Part shown: piece by piece, positions 1-11,992 of the stretch | Numbering within the stretch: the first letter of the stretch is position 1 | Layout of the letters: every line of letters starts with the position of its first letter | NCBI GenBank assembly: GCA_038049695.1 | Contig: CP142454.1 | Coordinates: 17,678,501 to 17,742,500, forward strand | DNA length: 64,000 bases | Direction of reading: 5' to 3' | Source of the DNA: Cinnamomum chago | Lineage: Eukaryota; Streptophyta; Magnoliopsida; Laurales; Lauraceae | Made by a program: the position numbers and the translations under genes | The notes under the pieces: model-generated | Told to the model about the DNA's origin: nothing | Database searches by the model: none | The model's input: the letters and a program-made list of their open reading frames with translations, nothing else

Positions 1-239
1 AGGCCATTTCCAAAATATCATTGTATCAGAAGTTCCTTGTTCAATAAAGTGCTGAAGCTTATAATCAATACATGAGAGCACATTATTTTTAAGCCACTTC
101 TCAACAATAAACAACACAAAACCTCCTCTTTACTCCTAATTTTCTTCTTGATTGTCGTGGTGGTGGTATAGTCATACAAACAATAACCAATATACAGTTG
201 CGAAAAAATATGTGAATATAAAAGTAAACTTACAGATGC

Positions 240-3200
240 CTATGTTTTCTGAGCAGAAAACATGATGAAAGATCGCCGCACATCGCTTGTAAAATTAACC
301 AGACCACATGTCGTGCACAGGTCCTTAATCTCCTCTTCAGTCAGATTGTTATAGGTGTTTGACAATTGTGAAAAGGTCTGCATGATGGAAATCACAAAAG
401 AATGTAGAGTAAAAGAGTAATATACAATGACTACATGTAGGAGCCATTTTTCTTTTTTGGGTACTATAATGCAGCAGCCTTTTAATCATATCTGGAGCTC
501 TCATTCCACAGGACTAAGCCATCAATCAGGTGGATCCTCTCATCAGATGGGCAAAGCTTTAACATTCCTAGCCCCACATAATTGGGCTGGCTTACGAACA
601 GATGATAAAAAATAAAATTTGGCCAGCCATCTACATGCAATTGGAATAACGTCCACTGACAGGGCAGCTGGGACTGTTGGAAGACCTTTAGCAAATATCT
701 GATATATGACTGTACCACCAAATGAAAGGTCACACACACACACAACATTAGAAGGTAGAATGTTTCACCTGTCTCAAGGGTCTCAATATTTCAGCAGGGA
801 GAGAGTTACCAAACGACGGGGCCAGAAAGGTGGTTCCCACGAATACACCGCCACTTCGCAGCACCCTACTGATTTCAGCAACCTAACCAATGAGTGAAAT
901 TTATCATTTACACAGTAACCAGTGATTGTCATGATGCATCTAGTTACTGAAATAAGAAATTATATGTAAAGACAAATACAACGGTTGGAGCTTTAAAAGA
1001 AAAAGAAAACGAAAAGGAAATGCAAGCACCAGTGATAGAAACATAAAGAACACGCATTATCTACCTGAGCATGGTCCATCTTGAAATGATACACATACAA
1101 GGAGCATTTAACCATTTACACAATATGCACAATTGGGACGCTGTGACCTATGATGCCCAGATATGGGATGGTTATGGGCTTATGGCAGGAACACAGATTC
1201 TACACACACAAATTAATTGATGGATATGATTCCATACAATATAGTTGCGAATTCTCAGGTAGATGGGTACAATACGCTGCCACATGTAACATTTTCATTG
1301 AAAAATAATAACCAATACAAAAGGCTGCATGAGTACAGGTACCTGCCTCTTGATCAGATACCAGTATGTGGGGTTCTATTCAGCGAACCCCAAGATATAG
1401 GATTCTTGGATTGGACAAAGATAAATCAACTTAGATAAATGCTAATTACAAAAAATTCATATGCAAAAAATGCCAAGAAAGAATATCGTACAAATCTGAT
1501 TCTAACCAATCAAGTACTTAGACATTTCAATATTTTAGTTAAATTCCTAAAGAAGAAAAGCATAATAATATTTGAGAAATCATACTATGCTGCTGACCAC
1601 ATGGAAGTTCATATGCAGTCAACTTCTACGGACCCATGTGAAGACCACCTGCTTGATCCAAGCCATTGATATCACATGCCAATTGATTTTTGTCTCTCAC
1701 TAAAAAATCTGTGCAATGGCCCAAATGATTAATCCGGCCTGCTCATGCCACATTCCTCCACCTCCTGCAACATGAATGGATGCCCATCCAAATTTACTCC
1801 AATTGGAGTGGACCCGCCATTGGATTGAATCACACATAAACATGTGATTTATTTCGTCTAAGTTAATCATGTATCTAGATGTGACCAATCTACCGATGGT
1901 TTTGATCCAATTAAAGTAAAAAAAACTTTGTGGTGCCTACATATTCATGATTGTGACATATGAGCAGCTTAAAGTCATGAATAGTGAGCCCACTATGCAG
2001 GTTCTGAAAAAGTATAGCATACTCTACTTCTATAAGTGACAGCGAGCTATATGTAATATATATGCAAAAACTTCAGGAAAGTCTAGCCCAACGTCAATGA
2101 TCAATCATTCATTACACTCACAAAATCAACCCACTCAAATTACAATTGGCCCAAATGTGACCCTCATCCAAGTTGAGTAGTCCCTTCAATTGATCATGCA
2201 AATTTGGACACCCATCTGGATTTATCTAATTGACAACTTTGACGCCCTCAAAACAGTACATCCTTGATGGGTTGATTCATATTTTGCACATGGATGGAGT
2301 ATAGAAAAAAATTTACACCTTACTTGATAAAAAAGTATTTAAGCTGGTTTAGTCATAAATTTCTCATTTTTCTTATTTTTCAATCTTTCGAGAAGAAAAA
2401 TATTGAAAAGCTGAAAATGGCCTAAACATTCCAATCGAATGCTAAGTTGCTAACCATGCCAATCAAAGAAAATGATAGAACACTAGAAGTGAAGGATGGC
2501 CATTGCAAGTCATCAAGAAACCACCGAACCAGCTGGGGATTAATCAAAGAATGTACTCACTGCATTAGACGGAGATGGCCAGCAATGCAAGGCAGCACCA
2601 GCATGAACTGCATCAACTGAACCTGATGAAAAGGGGAGCCTTGAGATATCTGCCCGGACGAGAGCAATGCTTCTATTAATCATCAAATGCAAGTGCATGT
2701 TAGTAATATCCATCTTTGTTTTTCCCATGCACTCAACAACTTAAAAGCTGTACAAAAATTAATTAGGATATTTTTACTACAAGCACCAAAACATCCTGAA
2801 ACTATCATTAAAAAAATCCTAAAAATCTACCAGGCTCCACAAGAAAATAAGCATAGAAACAGTTTCCTTTCACATTTTGATAAATAAGTTGACCTCCCTC
2901 CACTGTTTTTACATAAGGATAGTTAAAATGATCCATAATGGAGTCCACAAAATGATTTATCCTGAAGTTCCACTAATGTGACAAACCAAAGTTCAAGAAT
3001 ATTACCACCCCCAGGTTGTTTCCCACATGTAAATAGAGCACAGGTAGTCAGTGCAATTATAGATGAAAGAGAAGCACTCGCCCATAGTTTATGCCCATGA
3101 CGCCCAGATACGAGATGCATATGGCACAAACACGCAATGGATATGGAAGGTATATATATTTTACATGTAAAAATTGAAGCATCGGATATGATAAAATATG

Positions 3201-6200
3201 TTTCCTATTTTGAAGCATCCGGGTATGATAGGTTTATGCACCAGGGGATGCAAACTTACATGGCTGAAAGAGTGTCAACTTTTCTAATAAAATCAAAACA
3301 TTGGCAAAGCATATTCTCAGAAAAATCCAATGCAATAACTCCAGAGTAGCCATTGGAAATGATAAAAAATGTTTCCTATTTTGAAGTATCCGGGTATGAT
3401 AGGTTTATGCACCAGGGGCTGAAAACTTACATGGCTGAAAGAGTGTCATCTTTACTAATAAAATTATAACATTGGCGGAGCATATTCTCAGAAAAATCCA
3501 AAGCAATAACTCCAGAGTAAGCTCCGGATTTAGCAAATTTTCTAGAGAAAAGACCACTCCCACAGCTGACATCTACAAGAAGGCCACCTGCTGCAGGCTT
3601 GAAGTACTCCTGAGCCATACTGAACTGCATATGTGAAAAAGGTTGTATAGACAGATGGGTACAGTGGCTATCACCAACCAAAAGAAGAAAAAAGAAAAAA
3701 ATGCTAGATCCCAGGAATGCAACATAATTTCACTATTAAGTGCGAGCATGATTAATGCAATTTAGCTCCAGTATAGAGTGAATGTCCAATATGGAAACTC
3801 CAAAATTATAATAATTCATGGTTTTGAAGGCATGAATTAATCAGTTTTAGGTAATACAAATAATATTAATGCTACAATGGATTCTAAAAATGTACCTACA
3901 ATTAGTAATATAGATCATATCCATGTAACATACATTTCTATTGAAGATGGTGGGATGAAATGAAAATTATTGTTCTTTTTTTTTTTTTCCTTTTTCTTCT
4001 TCCTTTTTTTTTTTTTTTGGTCATTACATAATCAGTTCAGGCAAAGCAAAAACCAGTACTAGTGTTACAAACTTGATCCAAGAACTTTCTTCACCAGAAG
4101 AGATGCTCAATCAGTTCACTCACTACTCATGCTGCGAGTGTAAAATGAAAATTGATGTTATTTGATGAAAAAAAGAGGCTAAACCCAGAAATAATATCTA
4201 CAATGTCATCATAGTTAGCGGAGTTCCTGAATCAAAGAACATGCCCAACATGATAACATCACCTGATGTTTTGTATTATACCAAATAATTGACAGCTAAT
4301 TACTGCCAGTCCCAAGCCAGGTTAAAGGAGGGTTGTGTCAGGTTGATGGCGAGTGTAATACTTTTGTCACATCTACAACATGAATTATGAGAAGATCTAA
4401 AGAAGTACAACCTATTTGAGGATTTGACCTAGGATATACTGGAATGGCGCAACAAAATTCATGTAGCTAACCCCAACATAGTTGGGACAAGGATTTTATG
4501 ATGATGTTTTCATCACATCTCGGTTATAATTCAAATGGCTCAAACCTGGAGAGCAGAAATGGGCGGGACAGCATGCCTTTTAAATAAATCTAATATTAGC
4601 TCATTTCCACCAATTCTTTTAGCCTTCTCGGAATCTATGATGGGGAAATGAAAAGAAAAAATTTGCCAGGCTGCAAGACCATGAGGTTTTGAACAGTGAC
4701 AATCGTTTATAATGCCAAACAACAGCACAACAGAATGAAGACTACCTCTTCATCAGGCCCGGGGAATCCACTTCGGTTGAAATTTTGACGCCACCCTCTT
4801 TCATAAAGGTATGAAACAAGTGGGCTCCTGCATTGTTGAAGAGGAGAACAACTAATAAGCAAGCATCACATGATCAAAACAAACAGGCTTAAAGAACTAG
4901 ACTTTCTATTGGCTTCTCATCATTTCTTGGATGCTATCAATTCGAGCGAGCTGTCAGGATGATCAAGTTTCCATGGGTACCAGTAACATTTGATCAATGT
5001 CGTCGTAATGAGAATTGAAACTTACTATTCAATCTTACACTTTTTGACAAGAGCCCATAGCATAGTTGGAAGGTGCTCATTGCCACAACCACAAGGTAGC
5101 AGGTTTGAGTCATGCTACCAATAAATAACAACAACAACAACAACAGAAGAAGAAGAAGAAGAAGAAGAAGAAGAAGAAGAAGAACATCAGACCAAAAACA
5201 AATTCAAAATTAGAGAAGCTTAAATCATCCAATGGTGTATCCCAACCAAAAAACACATCTTAATTGGATAAGAATCTACACTGATAAGAAAAGAGTAATA
5301 AAAACGGAAAGTTTCACAGACCTGAATAGCTCAGTCCTGGTTGGTTTGACTTCGCTATAATCCTTTGTTCCAGCAGTAACAGTGAGGTCCAAATAGACTT
5401 CTTTGCTGGAGTATGTCTTTTCGCATTTCTGACATTTGAAACCAGATCGATAGATCGCTGGCCTGTGGTTAACCCAATTTCCACATTAGTAAAGAAGCCC
5501 TACTAATAGTAATAAATAAACCCAAAACCAAATATTCGAACTTACAGGTTTAAACCAGGAGGGCCTTTCCTCATAAGTGGTTCATAACAAATTGGGCATG
5601 CAAGCAAGTCAAGTTCCAATGTCCTGTCGTAATGAACTCCTACATCCTGGAAATCCAAATCAATATTTGTTACAAGAGCCTCTGAAGGTGTGAACAACTA
5701 GAAGTTAAAAAGATTTCAATAATGTTGAAAAATAAATTGAACAAGCGAGTTTGGACTTGGGATATTCTGAAATCCTAATTGGAAAAACTAGAAGTTAAAA
5801 AGATTTCAATAATGTTGAAAAATAAATTGAACAAGCGAGTTTGGACTTGGGATATTCTGAAATCCTAATTGGAAAAATCACAGCTATTTCAAATTGACAT
5901 CATTGTTTGGAAAGGCAGGGGAGTTGGACACAGTTTGGTAGTCCAAACTGTTCTTCACCTGGCTACACACTAAGTATTTGGGACTGTATCAACTAAAACA
6001 GGACGGGATTTGGGGAGAAATTGTGCTTCGGAAATGGGAATGTGTGTGTGTGTGTGTGTTTTTTTTTTTTTGGTGGGGGGGGGGGAATGTATCAACTAAA
6101 ACAGGTTGGGATTTGGGGAAAAATTGTGCTATGGATATGGGTGTGTTTTTGGGTTGGTAACATGACTTGAAGCCACGACCTAAAGGTTGAAATAATAGGC

Positions 6201-6302
6201 ACCTTCCACTGTGCCACAAGTTCTAATGGCTAATTTCTCTTTATTAATGAATGGGTCAGCCAAAGGAAATTTCAAAAGTTACAAGGAGTCTACGCCAAGT
6301 TG

Positions 6303-6368
<66 letters not shown>

Positions 6369-8757
6369 CACTTAAAAAAATTAATGGCTGAAAGTCTTAG
6401 TAGAATATTGCAAAAAACAATGAATGGAGGTCCACTGAAGGATTTTAAGGTGGCCCTTCAAGGAGAGCAAAGTTTCATACCTACACTTTGCAAATGATAT
6501 TCATATTTTCTACAAAACCTATATAGCTCAGGAGAAAATTCTTCTTGTCATTTTAGAATGCTTTGAGCTGGATTTGGAAGTAAGGGTGAATTTGAAGAAA
6601 GAGTTTCATCAAGGCAGTCTCAATGTTGGAGAACAATGTCACTTCTTTTGTGGATTTCATTGGATGGCATAAGATGTGTTTCCTATTTAAATATCTAGGT
6701 CTTCCTGTTAGCATAAGATGTGTTTCCTATTTAAATATCCAGGTCTTCCTGTTAGAGTCTATATAGATTTCGCTATGAAACCCGTATTACTGAGAAAATC
6801 CAAAAAAAAAAAAACCTAAAAAATTAACTCTTTTGGCAACAGAGTCACCCCTAGTAAGTCTAAACACAAAAATCTTTCAGTCTATTACTTGTCTCTTCTT
6901 AATTTGGTTTCTTAAGGATGGAGGAAACTCATTGCTTCAAAATACAGGGAAACATACTGGATGAGACATGAGAATGTGGAATTAATTGTGAGGAGAGTTC
7001 AAGGTTACGGAAAGATATTATCAAGTTGGGGAACAAATAGAGTTGTGTCAGGAAGCTTCTTTGAACAAATAGAGTAGTGTCAGGAAGCTTCTTTCAGAGA
7101 ATTCAAGATTCTTGGTGGGGAAATAGCAGTGGAATTCATTTTTGGAAGGATGTTTGGTTGGGGGATTCATCTTTAGCTTCAAAAGGCTTCCAAAACTTTA
7201 TACGTTGTCTAATTCTGAAATCTGACATGATCAAGGATTTTAATTCTTTAATGAAAATACAGTGAGTTGGCAACTTGCTTTTAGAAGGGGGCTCTAAGCG
7301 AGTTTGAATCTCAAAGCTTCCCTTAAATGAGGGGATAAGAAAATTTGTATATTGGACTCCCTAGCGACTAGCACTTGCAATTTAAAAGCCTTTTTGTCGG
7401 ATATCAACATCTAATAAGATTCTAACTTTGATATCCTCAATCACAGGAAATCGCTCATCCAAAAATATGCTATATATGTTGGTCTATGAAGGAGTCATTT
7501 GATTGTATCTCCATTCATTCCTTATCTGACCATATCATTTGGTGCTTCTTCTTGTCATTGTTGGGCATCTTTTTTTCCTTTCCCAGTTTCTTCCATGAGC
7601 TTATTGAAGGGTGGCTTGGGGTCTGTTTCCAATAAGAGGCCAAATTTTATGGACACAAAGAATTGCATCTGTAAGAATGCTTGTGACCAAAATAAGGTTT
7701 AGTAGTGCAGATAGAGTTGCTTGGTAAACTGAGCCCTCCAGAGCTAAAGGAACAATAAAGCCAATAAAGGAGACCTGTTCTTAGGCTTCTCCAGGCCAGT
7801 CAGAATAAGAGACTCGAATAGAACTGAAATCATGCCAATCAAAGATGAGACGGTGTTATTAAAGAAAAAAAACCATACTTGTCTTCCCTTTTATTGAAGG
7901 TGTTTCTCAACCTCCTTGGAGAATGAAACAAATCATCAAAGAGGCAGATGCATTAGCAAGCAATGGACTGTCTAAAACTGATTTAGTTGCAGACTACTTG
8001 TTATCTTCGTAATTTTCCTTTTGTTGCAATTTTTCTCTCTCTTGTTTGTTTCAAAGTCTATCTCCGTGATAGACATTTTCTACTTTTTTTTCAAATAAAA
8101 TTCAAACTTAAAAAAAAAAAAAAATGACCAGATCATAAACTGAAGCAAATCCACAAACATATAGTATGCAATAAATTCCCCAACTTTTCATTGCCCCACA
8201 ACAATTTACAGACAAACCCCATTTCAGAAAAGTTGATGGAAATTCCAACAAAACACGAACCCTCCTACTTTTCTCAGCAGAAACAGGGAAAAGGACATTG
8301 ACAGTCTTCTCATGAGAAGCCCATCTTCCACACAGGAATTTAGAGTTTTCTCATTTAATCAGTTGCTCATTTATCTCAATTGATCTCATTTGCTAAATTA
8401 AAGGGATTTTTAGATAACAATAGCAAGAGTCACTGCACTAATCAGTAGCCCATAAAAATGTCTACTTTCCTTCATCAGAAACACAGAAAATTCAGAGTCT
8501 TAATAACTCAAACTCCAGAATTGCAACAAAAGAGAGTACTATCACATATAGGGTAACAAAAAGCAGTACACAGATAATAAACTTACTGGCTCTGGTGCTG
8601 CAACAACAGAACTAGAACGGATTCTAGAAGGAGAGAAGGGGGTTTGAAGGACAGATGGGCGAGCGTGGTGGAAGAGGGTGTTCCTCCAAGGAGATGGGCA
8701 TTTTGGGAAGAGGGTTTGGTGGAGATTGAGAGAAGGAACCATAGCTGATGACACCAT
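240..8757 (-). CDS. Plastid-type SAM-dependent methyltransferase, 8 exons, complete
   Basis: Exons on the minus strand: 8757-8587, 5646-5546, 5462-5322, 4827-4746, 3624-3431, 2672-2561, 882-769, 377-240 (stop TAG). They total 1053 bp, giving 350 aa; every junction is GT-AG and every phase joins. The first ~55 residues are rich in Ser, Arg and Pro with no acidic residue, as in a chloroplast transit peptide. Two Cys pairs (CPIC at 74-77, CQKC at 101-104) look like a small zinc ribbon. The Rossmann-fold SAM site is LLVDVSCGSG (180-189), followed by ALDFSEN. Later come RADISRLPFSSGSVDAVHAG and ALHCWPSP, then a C-terminal FIMFSAQK tail. This order and length match the plant family of Arabidopsis At1g78140 and At2g41040 (from memory), whose substrate I do not know. 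The start was chosen because it gives a transit-like N-terminus and a 57-codon exon in phase with the next one. Introns 1 and 6 are long and filled with repeats. Confidence 0.9.
3186..3525 (-). repeat. Tandem duplication of the 3' part of methyltransferase exon 5
   Basis: Two direct copies with a 171-bp period (about 3186-3350 and 3356-3525) each carry the end of exon 5, its splice donor and the start of the intron. The right-hand copy is part of the real exon 5. The left-hand copy still reads YSGVIALDFSENML and keeps a GTAAGT donor near 3257, but it has no splice acceptor in front and several amino-acid changes. It therefore looks like a dead partial exon lying inside intron 5. Confidence 0.85.
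4308..4510 (+). mobile_element. Internally deleted RTE-type LINE fragment
   Basis: The left part (AAAGGAGGGTTGTG and neighbours) resembles the 5' segment of the LINE at about 50060-50100. The right part, around CATGTAGCTAACCCCAAC and GTTGGGACAAGG followed by repeated ATG, is the kind of 3' end seen in plant RTE LINEs. The middle is missing, so this is a short non-autonomous derivative inside intron 4 of the methyltransferase gene. The assignment rests on recall of the family's ends. Confidence 0.55.
5049..5183 (+). mobile_element. tRNA-derived SINE-like fragment followed by a GAA microsatellite
   Basis: A-box-like TAGCATAGTTGGA and B-box-like GGTTTGAGTC lie about 45 bases apart, as in tRNA-derived SINEs. 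A run of AAC then GAA triplets (about 5122-5183) follows as a simple-repeat tail. It sits in intron 3 of the methyltransferase gene. It is not a tRNA gene, since no cloverleaf acceptor stem is apparent. Confidence 0.45.
5697..5876. repeat. Exact 90-bp tandem duplication
   Basis: Two back-to-back copies (5697-5786 and 5787-5876) appear identical over 90 bases by eye. They lie in intron 1 of the methyltransferase gene, about 50 bp upstream of the exon 2 acceptor on the minus strand. Identity implies a very recent duplication or an assembly artefact. Confidence 0.9.
6140..6230 (-). mobile_element. tRNA-derived SINE-like fragment (minus)
   Basis: Read on the minus strand it contains GTGGCACAGTGGAAGGTGCC and GTGGCTTCAAGTCATG, an A-box/B-box-like pair similar to the element at 5049. 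It is probably a diverged copy of the same SINE family. Confidence 0.4.
6305..6366. repeat. (CT)n microsatellite
   Basis: About 31 uninterrupted CT units. The Ser-Leu open frame across it is an artefact. Confidence 0.97.
6378..8124 (+). mobile_element. L1-type LINE relic with poly(A) tail
   Basis: Plus-strand frames retain pieces of plant L1 ORF2 C-terminus. One at 7077-7265 contains a SWWGNSSGIHFWKDVWLGD segment typical of the part just before the zinc-binding reverse-transcriptase domain. Frames are broken by stops and by short internal tandem repeats (about 6664-6757 and 7020-7090). It ends near AATAAAATTC and a run of A at 8111-8124. It is a 5'-truncated, inactive copy in intron 1 of the methyltransferase gene, inserted in the opposite orientation. 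Confidence 0.65.
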
Positions 8758-9303
8758 CTTCTCTCTCTACTAGCAAATGGCAACTGAAAAAAATGGAAAA
8801 CAGCAACAGGTGAATTATGACAAACAGGTTATGTGCATGAGAGGAGTAGCGGGAATTACGTGTCAGCAACCTGTGGCTCATTTCATGCCCAAATGGTTGA
8901 GCTCATGCGTAGAATTAGCGTCCACGACTGCGCTTGCAAATAAGGGCTCACAAAAACAAGATTAGCCTTGTAAGTCAACCCTAGCCTTTAATTTGAAAAG
9001 TCTTAAACTTTAGCCTTCTTTTAATCATAAATTACTTTGAAATTCAATCCAACGGTGAGTAAAGATTTGATGATATTGAATCAAGACTTGGTACTAGATC
9101 ATGAGCAATGAAGAGTGTGAATGAAACTACACTAATCGAAAATGGACCTTAATGGGCTCCATAGATCTAGACTCTGGATGGATGTGGATCGGATTATCAA
9201 TCGGCTTAAAAAGGATGGTCCATGCCCTGAACCTTCAGGTGGAGTCTTCTTTTATAGGTAGTCAATGGTCCATTGTCATTACTAAGTAGTAGAGGGTCGC
9301 GTC
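8758..9303. other. Upstream region of the methyltransferase gene, no gene seen
   Basis: This is the presumed promoter side of the minus-strand methyltransferase gene. I see no convincing TATA box at a usual distance and no coding region. Confidence 0.4.
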
Positions 9304-9696
9304 TTGAGATGTAAATGGATACTCGATTCTCTGATTACCCCGAGGTTCTGACCCATTAAAAACCGGGTCTGGATCCTTATTTAGGCCCCGATAAGTAAAT
9401 GAGTCCGGGTCTGGTTCCACCTTAGTTCGGATCCGTGGACCCGAGACCCGATATATTACCTTAATTTTAGAAAATCTCTCCTAAAAACCATGTTCTTTTA
9501 ATATCATTATCTATCTAAATCCGGACCTGGATCCTGACCCGTCCTATATATGGTTCTGGTTCCAGTTCCGGTTCTGGAGCCAAGAAACCGGTTCCAAAAA
9601 GGTTCCGGGTCCAAATCCGGTTCTACCCTCTCCTTAATGGTTCCTGTTTCAGGTCCACTATGGACCTGAACAGGAACTTACCCGTTTACAACCCTA
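9304..9696. mobile_element. Non-autonomous hAT-type element
   Basis: The ends form imperfect inverted repeats: TTGAGATGTAAATGG on the left and, read inward from the right, TAGGGTTGTAAACGG. The flanks GTCGCGTC (9296-9303) and GTCAAGTC (9697-9704) match at 6 of 8 bases, fitting the 8-bp target duplication of hAT elements. The interior repeats GGTTC/GGGTC motifs and codes for nothing. Confidence 0.6.
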
Positions 9697-11045
9697 GTCA
9701 AGTCGCATAGTGTTTGGATTGGGCTGCGTAGGATTGAGAGAGTTCAAAATATACGGCAAGTCACGGTGTAATTAGTTAGGTTGAGTCTGATTTTGGTCAA
9801 GTTGAATGCAAGTATGCATTCGAGCCAAGTCCTACTCATTTATTAATTGACTCAGAGCTGTGAACCCGAGTTATTGGGTCTGGTAAGGATTTGTTACCCG
9901 CGCGTACACTGGAAACATGGACTTAGGAGCGCTATCCACATCTGATTTATCAAAACTACTACTTGAATTGAAACCAGCCAACACAATCTTGGTTGAGTGG
10001 TGTTCGCACCTTAATATATCACACAAGCCCAATCATCGATGTTTGGGCACTTCAAGTTTAAGGTATTAATCACTATTGACAAGCAATCCAACTTCGCCAA
10101 AAATCTTTTTAAAAAATACATATTATATAAAGTGGAATGCTCACACAGGCTGCACTGCTGCAGCTGTTATTATTACAAGCTGGAGCCTGTGTGAGGCCAG
10201 ACAGATCCGTTGGGCCTCACACAGGCTCCAGCTTGTAATAAGAACAGCTGCAGCCTGTGTGAGCATTCCTCTTATATAAATACTTATATATAAAGAATTC
10301 TGTGAGCGGGCGATACACATGGCATGATGGGCCACTCACATCCAACATCTATGATTTTTTGGAACAGACCTTATCCATGCGGGGTCCGCTAAATCAAGTG
10401 GGTTATTGTACCACCATCAAGTGCGGGCCCACTGTAACAGAATTGTGGGTCGGAAAAATCAACATGTCACCACCACCAGACCCATCATGCCCCTGTAATT
10501 CCTTGAGAGCCACTCTGAATTGCCAATAAAAAATTGTTGACTTACAAAGAGCCGAAAGAGAATGGACTGGGGCCTAAGTTTTCAGGCACTTCTAGTTCTG
10601 GCTGACAAAGGTTTGAACTTTGAATACTAGGTTGGGCCCGATAGCTGAATGGGCCAGTGTTCAACAAGCTTCACCCTGCCCAATATGAAATCAGTGCACC
10701 AGGATAATGCATAAGTCCATTGGACCAACATGGTTGCTAATAAATTGGCATTTGCTCCAATGGCCCATCATTCTACACTTGTGTGGCCCATGTCTTGATG
10801 CTGTTGATCTTGATCATAGTCTGATGGGTCCCAGTGATGACTCAAGATTCTTCAACAGTGGAATATTGTCCTTCTCCACAGATAGTGCTAGGGACAATAT
10901 TATGGAGAACAAATCACAACATAATTAAAACCAACGTTGAAAGGAAAAAAATGGGTCGGCTTAGTCTCAGAAGATAAAGGTCACTTTAATCCTTTCTCTT
11001 GTTTTTTTTTTTTTTGGAAAGAAAAAACAGAACTTGGACAGAATT
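9697..11045. other. Intergenic, no gene apart from the listed hairpin
   Basis: Apart from the hairpin at 10124-10278 I see no coding region or recognised element. Short open frames here have no family features. Confidence 0.4.
10124..10278. repeat. Long near-perfect hairpin (foldback MITE or small-RNA precursor)
   Basis: The left arm, about 10124-10198, pairs with the right arm, about 10213-10278, around a loop of some 15 bases. The arms share CTCACACAGGCTGC and TTACAAGCTGGAGCCTGTGT. By eye they differ by an 8-base insertion in the left arm, one substitution and a small difference near the outer end. Both outer ends carry TATATAA. Such a structure is either a young foldback transposon or a locus whose transcript would fold for small-RNA processing. 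Confidence 0.8.
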
Positions 11046-11160
11046 GGGGGGGGGGGCGGGGGGGGGGGGGGGGAACCGAATTCTAGCCCGGTCCCCCCGA
11101 GAACCGCTGGAGGGGTGGGAACCGAATTCTGGCCCGGTCCCCCCGAGAACCGCTGGATCC
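11046..11160. repeat. Poly-G tract and 46-bp tandem repeat
   Basis: Two G runs (11046-11056 and 11058-11073) are followed by two copies of a ~46-bp GC-rich unit (GAACCGAATTCT... to CCGAGAACCGCTGG). G runs of this length are rare and prone to sequencing error. Confidence 0.8.
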
Positions 11161-11992
11161 CAGAGTATAGCACCGCTGAAGAAAAAAATGGATAAGCTTT
11201 TGTTGGTCAACGGAGTTGGGACTCACAAAAAGATCATGGCACAAAATTTTTCCTTGCTGGAGCATCACAATTGAAGAGAGTTGTTGGATCTCTGATCTAC
11301 ATACAATTATAGGGCAACAGTAATCAGGATAGATTTGAACCATCAATAATAATATTGAATGAAGAGGGCATCCCCTCTTCTATTAAGGGAAGGAGGTTTT
11401 CTCTTGGCATTATAACTAGGAACATCTTTACTTTTTTTTTTTTTTTTCCACTTAGCTTGAAAGAGAAGCCCACACAAGTGGGAAGAGTTGCATATCCAGA
11501 GATCGATCCATGTGTAGCTAGGTGACAATCGGGGATGCCAACCACCTGAACAACCCCTTGTTGTCATCTCCTCTATTACTTAAAGGTATGATATTGTATA
11601 TAATTCAGAACCAGATCTTTAAAGATGAATATGGTTCCGGATCCACCATGGTTATACCTTGGATCTATCCTGTTTGCATCCCTATGTATGGGAAGTCAGA
11701 TATGAGTTCCCTCTTATAAAGGTATAATCCAATTAGAAGAGAAGATTCATAGGAAAACTCCCATTGAGAGGCTAATCGAGGCGCATCACACGCTATAGCT
11801 GCAGCTAGCCCCCTACATGTCATCACACATGGTCCAGTGGCTTATGCCAAAACTCAGGACCCATTGTCATCCAAGTAAATAAATTCCTACTAAGGCCCTA
11901 CCTTTTCTTTTTTCTTTTTTTTTTTTATGCCAACCAGGGTATATCTTATTTGTGTTGGAAGTAGGTGGGCCTTTTAGATGAGTTTTCTTTAC

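Noticed and set aside
6300-6497. Open frame beginning with a Ser-Leu repeat
   Set aside because: It is a translated CT microsatellite running into LINE debris.
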